DNA of 8,449 bases, taken from assembly GCA_020200615.1 (NCBI GenBank), contig JAIVIH010000314.1, forward strand, positions 1 to 8,449. The letters run 5' to 3'. Source of the stretch: Actinomycetota bacterium (GTDB lineage: Bacteria > Actinomycetota > Acidimicrobiia > Acidimicrobiales > AC-14). A model generated the notes under the pieces. The model was not told where the DNA came from. It saw only the letters and a program-made list of their open reading frames with translations, and did not search any database. Shown here piece by piece: positions 6,250-8,449 of the stretch (positions are counted from its first letter, which is position 1; every line of letters begins with the position of its first letter). The position numbers and the translations under genes were made by a program.

Positions 6250-6270
6250 GGTAAGGTTTACCCCGGTACG
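6250..6270. promoter_or_regulatory. Clustered GGTA/TACC half-sites upstream of the rhodanese-MoeB gene
   Basis: GGTAA-GGT-TTACC (6250-6262) is a perfect 5-bp inverted repeat. Its right arm overlaps a second small repeat, TACC-CC-GGTA. TAAGGT within it also resembles an actinobacterial -10 box, which would start transcription about 28 nt before the ATG at 6292. It may be a promoter-operator; no -35 box is evident. Confidence 0.28.
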
Positions 6271-6291
6271 ACACCCACTGCGGGAGTAGCG

Positions 6292-7467
6292 ATGCCCACA
6301 TTTCGAGACCTGCTGGCCCAGACCAAGAGCGAGATCCGCGAGGTCGACGGCGACGCCGCCGCCGGCCTCCTGGAGTCCCGCCCGAGGCCGGTAGTCCTCG
6401 ACGTGCGGGAGGCCGACGAGTACCAGCAGGGCGCCATTCCCGGCGCGGTTCACATCCCCCGGGGCTTCCTCGAGAGTCAGATCGAGAACAGGGTCCCCGA
6501 CCACGACGCCCCCATCGTCGTGTACTGCGCCGGAGGAACCCGCTCCGCCTTCGCGGCCAAGACCCTGAACGAGCTGGGCTACACCGACGTCGTATCCCTC
6601 GCCGGCGGGTTCGGGAAGTGGAAGAACGAGGGCCGGTCGTGGGACACGCCCCGCACCCTGGCCCCCGAGCAGCGCAACCGCTACCACCGGCACCTCCTCC
6701 TCCCGGAGGTGGGCGAGGCCGGCCAGCAGAAGCTGCTGGACTCCAAGGTGCTCCTTCTCGGCGCCGGGGGCCTCGGCTCCCCCGCCGCCCTGTACCTGGC
6801 TGCGGCAGGCGTGGGCACCATCGGCATCGTCGACATGGACTCGGTCGACGAGTCCAACCTTCAGCGCCAGATTCTCCACAACCTTGACCGAGTCGGGGAC
6901 CGCAAGGTGGACTCGGCCAAGAAGACCCTGACCTCGCTGAACCCCGATGTCGACGTCGTCGGCTTCGACGTTCGCCTGGGCGCCGACAACGTGCTCGACA
7001 TCATCGACGGGTTCGACGTGATCGTCGACGGGACCGACAACTTCCCCACCCGCTACCTGGTGAACGACGCCTCTCTGCTGAAGCGCATCCCGGTCGTACA
7101 CGGCTCGATCTTCCGTTTCGAGGGGCAGGCCACCGTCTTCGCCCCCTACGAGGGCCCGTGCTACCGTTGCCTGTTCCCCGAGCCGCCCCCGGCGGACATG
7201 GCGCCCTCCTGCGCCGAGGCCGGCGTGCTGGGCGTGCTCCCCGGAATCGTGGGCTCCATCCAGGCCATGGAGGCCATCAAGATCATCCTCGGCCTGGGCG
7301 AGCCGCTGATCGGTCGCCTGCTGGCCTACGACGCCCTGGAGGAGTCCTTCCGGACCTTCCGGGTGCCGAGGGATCCCGCCTGCCCGTCCTGTGGCGCCGA
7401 CGCCGGAGAGATCGTCATCGCAGAGTACGACGAGCTGTGCATGCCCCACGTCGCACCCCGAACCTGA
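6292..7467 (+). CDS. moeZ: Rhodanese-MoeB/MoeZ fusion: sulfur-carrier adenylyltransferase and sulfurtransferase
   Basis: This family activates the C-terminal glycine of small ubiquitin-like sulfur carriers (MoaD, CysO, ThiS types) with ATP and then passes sulfur to it from a rhodanese persulfide. Here the rhodanese domain is N-terminal (residues 1-120), with active-site C79 in YCAGGTRS. The E1-like adenylyltransferase domain follows (126-385). It shows GAGGLGS (157-163), R192 in NLQRQ, DGTDN (246-250), C307 in APSCAEAG, and zinc cysteines C290/C293 and C364/C367. All key residues are present and the length (391) matches the class. Classical mycobacterial MoeZ has the opposite order. GGGAG lies 5 nt before the ATG. 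No carrier-protein gene is visible nearby. The conserved end DELCMPH is followed by five residues, and the stop codon coincides with a sequence junction, so the last residues may not be native. Confidence 0.93.
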   Translation: MPTFRDLLAQTKSEIREVDGDAAAGLLESRPRPVVLDVREADEYQQGAIPGAVHIPRGFLESQIENRVPDHDAPIVVYCAGGTRSAFAAKTLNELGYTDVVSLAGGFGKWKNEGRSWDTPRTLAPEQRNRYHRHLLLPEVGEAGQQKLLDSKVLLLGAGGLGSPAALYLAAAGVGTIGIVDMDSVDESNLQRQILHNLDRVGDRKVDSAKKTLTSLNPDVDVVGFDVRLGADNVLDIIDGFDVIVDGTDNFPTRYLVNDASLLKRIPVVHGSIFRFEGQATVFAPYEGPCYRCLFPEPPPADMAPSCAEAGVLGVLPGIVGSIQAMEAIKIILGLGEPLIGRLLAYDALEESFRTFRVPRDPACPSCGADAGEIVIAEYDELCMPHVAPRT

Positions 7468-7667
7468 AACTTCCCCCTCGGCCAAGGGGTGGTCGGAGTC
7501 GTACCCCATCTGCGTAGGCAGGTCGAAGGCGCAGGAGAGACCCGTCTGGCCGGCGTCGAGCAGGTAGCGGAAGCGGGCGTTGGTCTCCTGGGCCGACCCG
7601 AACCCGGCGTACTGGCGCATCGTCCAGAGCCGGTCACGGTACATGCCGGGGTGGATGCCCCGGGTGT
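7468..7667 (-). pseudogene. Antisense fragment of a methylmalonyl-CoA mutase-family gene
   Basis: Read on the minus strand from 7667, this stretch encodes about 66 residues of the mutase large-domain start. It runs from [20 protein letters not shown] to [20 protein letters not shown], diagnostic of adenosylcobalamin-dependent acyl-CoA mutases. It has no start of its own. The preceding residues (GRDPAN) do not match the family, whereas the sense copy at the right end has the expected PPY before TRG. Family similarity ends at the valine codon 7470-7468, directly next to the stop codon of the rhodanese-MoeB gene. It is therefore an isolated internal piece with two abrupt borders, inserted in inverted orientation or joined artificially. 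Confidence 0.85.
7544..7667 (-). repeat. Left arm of a perfect 124-bp inverted repeat
   Basis: The reverse complement of this segment is identical, base for base, to 8326-8449 (position x pairs with 15993 minus x). The first mismatch lies at 7668/8325. The right arm is cut by the window end, so 124 bp is a minimum; the left arm's mutase homology continues another 76 bp to 7468. Confidence 0.97.
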
Positions 7668-8245
7668 TGGCAGGGTCCCGACCCCTCGGCACTCCCGTCA
7701 CCGTCGGCGGGGCATCCCAACCGGGCGTGATGGTCTACAACTCATGGATCACCATGCAGGCGCAGGGGGAGACGGATCCCGACATCTGCCGGTACAACGA
7801 CCTGGCCCTCGTGCGCATCCATCCTGACGACAGGGCCAAGGTCAACCCGTCGATCCCCCACTGGGGCGGTCCCGTCGGCATCAGCACCGGAACCGCCGTC
7901 GGCCAACTGGTCTACAGCTACGGCAACTCGTCCCTCCGGCTCGGGCTGACCCAGCTCAGCCCCAAGACCGGCGTCAGCTTGGGCGACAGCGGGGGCGGCT
8001 GGAGCCACACCGTCTACACGGTGACGCCCGGCATTCCCGGCGACTCCGGTAGCGCCTTCCTCGACGCCCGCGGCCGAGCTCTCGGCGTCTTGAGCACGGT
8101 GGGCCTCCTGCCCGTGCCGGCCAGCAACGGCGTGGGCAACCTGGCCCGCGAGCTCGACTACATGCGCGCCAACGACGGACCGCAGGCGTCGCTGGCCCTG
8201 GGTACGGAGCCCTTCACGCCCAACAAGCTCCCGCTGGGCCTCTAG
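7580..8245 (+). CDS. Secreted trypsin-like serine protease, 5'-truncated with a chimeric N-terminus
   Basis: From about 7671 the frame encodes a chymotrypsin-fold serine protease like those secreted by actinobacteria. It holds the segment around [15 protein letters not shown] with the candidate catalytic aspartate, a conserved [12 protein letters not shown] block, and [12 protein letters not shown] with the catalytic serine. The strand [15 protein letters not shown] follows, then an apparently natural end ([15 protein letters not shown]). The part that should carry a signal peptide and the catalytic histidine is missing. The first 30 or so codons of the frame, from the GTG at 7580, are only the antisense of the mutase fragment, so the N-terminus is not protease sequence. 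The product would be inactive as written. The intact gene presumably exists elsewhere in the genome, or upstream of a mis-joined border. Confidence 0.8.
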   Translation: MVSWADPNPAYWRIVQSRSRYMPGWMPRVLAGSRPLGTPVTVGGASQPGVMVYNSWITMQAQGETDPDICRYNDLALVRIHPDDRAKVNPSIPHWGGPVGISTGTAVGQLVYSYGNSSLRLGLTQLSPKTGVSLGDSGGGWSHTVYTVTPGIPGDSGSAFLDARGRALGVLSTVGLLPVPASNGVGNLARELDYMRANDGPQASLALGTEPFTPNKLPLGL

Positions 8246-8249
8246 TCCG

Positions 8250-8449
8250 CTGGGGCCCTATCCGCCTCCCCATCTGGCGGGCTGGGACCCTGACCGGCGC
8301 CTGGGGGAGGCGGGTGCGCCTCCCTACACCCGGGGCATCCACCCCGGCATGTACCGTGACCGGCTCTGGACGATGCGCCAGTACGCCGGGTTCGGGTCGG
8401 CCCAGGAGACCAACGCCCGCTTCCGCTACCTGCTCGACGCCGGCCAGAC
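8250..8449 (+). CDS. Methylmalonyl-CoA mutase-family protein, N-terminal fragment (runs off the right edge)
   Basis: The family is adenosylcobalamin-dependent acyl-CoA mutases, which rearrange carbon skeletons such as methylmalonyl-CoA/succinyl-CoA. The open frame reads [19 protein letters not shown], then [19 protein letters not shown] and [20 protein letters not shown]. This matches the region just before and at the start of the TIM-barrel substrate domain, with the signature [18 protein letters not shown]. No ATG, GTG or TTG occurs in frame between the protease stop and the ATG at 8349, which lies inside the conserved motif. The native start is therefore absent or lies across another border; the left coordinate given is where plausible family similarity begins. 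The subtype (methylmalonyl, isobutyryl or ethylmalonyl mutase) cannot be told from this piece. Confidence 0.82.
   Translation, partial: MGPYPPPHLAGWDPDRRLGEAGAPPYTRGIHPGMYRDRLWTMRQYAGFGSAQETNARFRYLLDAGQ
8326..8449 (+). repeat. Right arm of the 124-bp inverted repeat (cut by the window end)
   Basis: This arm is an exact reverse complement of 7544-7667, separated from it by a 658-bp spacer containing the protease remnant. It codes in sense for TRGIHPGMY through LLDAGQ of the mutase. Because the window ends inside it, the repeat may be longer. Confidence 0.97.

Noticed and set aside
5569..6291. N-terminal extension of the rhodanese-MoeB protein back into the sirtuin gene (632-residue version)
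   Set aside because: The extension lies in a shadow frame of the sirtuin. The ATG at 6292 has a good ribosome-binding site and starts just before the rhodanese domain.
6127..7701. Minus-strand open frame of 524 codons as a complete mutase-family gene
   Set aside because: Only the first roughly 75 codons contain mutase sequence. The remainder is the antisense of the rhodanese-MoeB gene, so this is a fused artefact rather than a gene.
7544..8449. The inverted repeats as ends of a transposon or insertion sequence
   Set aside because: The arms are internal coding sequence of a mutase, there is no transposase in the 658-bp spacer, and no target-site duplication is apparent. A duplication or chimera explains it better.
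1..8449. CRISPR array, tRNA or rRNA genes, toxin-antitoxin pair, phage genes or a defence island
   Set aside because: I scanned for spaced direct repeats, cloverleaf-like sequences and characteristic motifs by eye and saw none. The sirtuin here is a stand-alone domain without the partner domains of known sirtuin defence systems.

Overview
This window is high-GC DNA from an actinomycete-like bacterium. Third codon positions are rich in G and C, several genes start with GTG, and some genes appear to be leaderless. The gene content would fit an uncultured Acidimicrobiia-type lineage, but that placement is an inference. The sequence begins inside one gene and ends inside another, and it carries junctions typical of a fragmentary assembly.

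Left part (1-2304, minus strand): the N-terminal 436 codons of cobalamin-dependent methionine synthase (metH), truncated by the window edge. Upstream of it in the same direction lies a lipoprotein with an HEFMH zinc-peptidase motif. Middle (2493-4543, plus strand): a small one-helix membrane protein, then a PduO-type cob(I)alamin adenosyltransferase whose stop overlaps the GTG start of a leucyl aminopeptidase (pepA). The pepA gene is broken: about 80 residues are missing and the two halves are in different frames. A G+C-rich hairpin pair separates it from a convergent conserved gene of unknown function (4644-5315, minus strand). That gene has a good ribosome-binding site and an AT-rich promoter region.

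Right part (5432-7467, plus strand): a sirtuin with features of the SIRT6/SIRT7-like class, then a two-domain rhodanese-adenylyltransferase (MoeZ/MoeB-like) with the rhodanese at the N-terminus, the reverse of the usual order.

The last kilobase (7468-8449) is rearranged. An antisense piece of a methylmalonyl-CoA mutase-family gene (7468-7667) abuts the C-terminal two thirds of a secreted trypsin-like protease (to 8245). A second, sense copy of the same mutase segment then runs off the window end. The two mutase copies form a perfect 124-bp inverted repeat with a 658-bp spacer. This is more likely an amplification or assembly chimera, or a recent inverted duplication, than a designed system.

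Functional theme: MetH uses methylcobalamin, the adenosyltransferase makes adenosylcobalamin, and mutase-family enzymes consume adenosylcobalamin. The window therefore has a B12-use flavour, although the mutase linkage depends on doubtful junctions. I found no RNA genes, CRISPR arrays, transposases or convincing new defence system.
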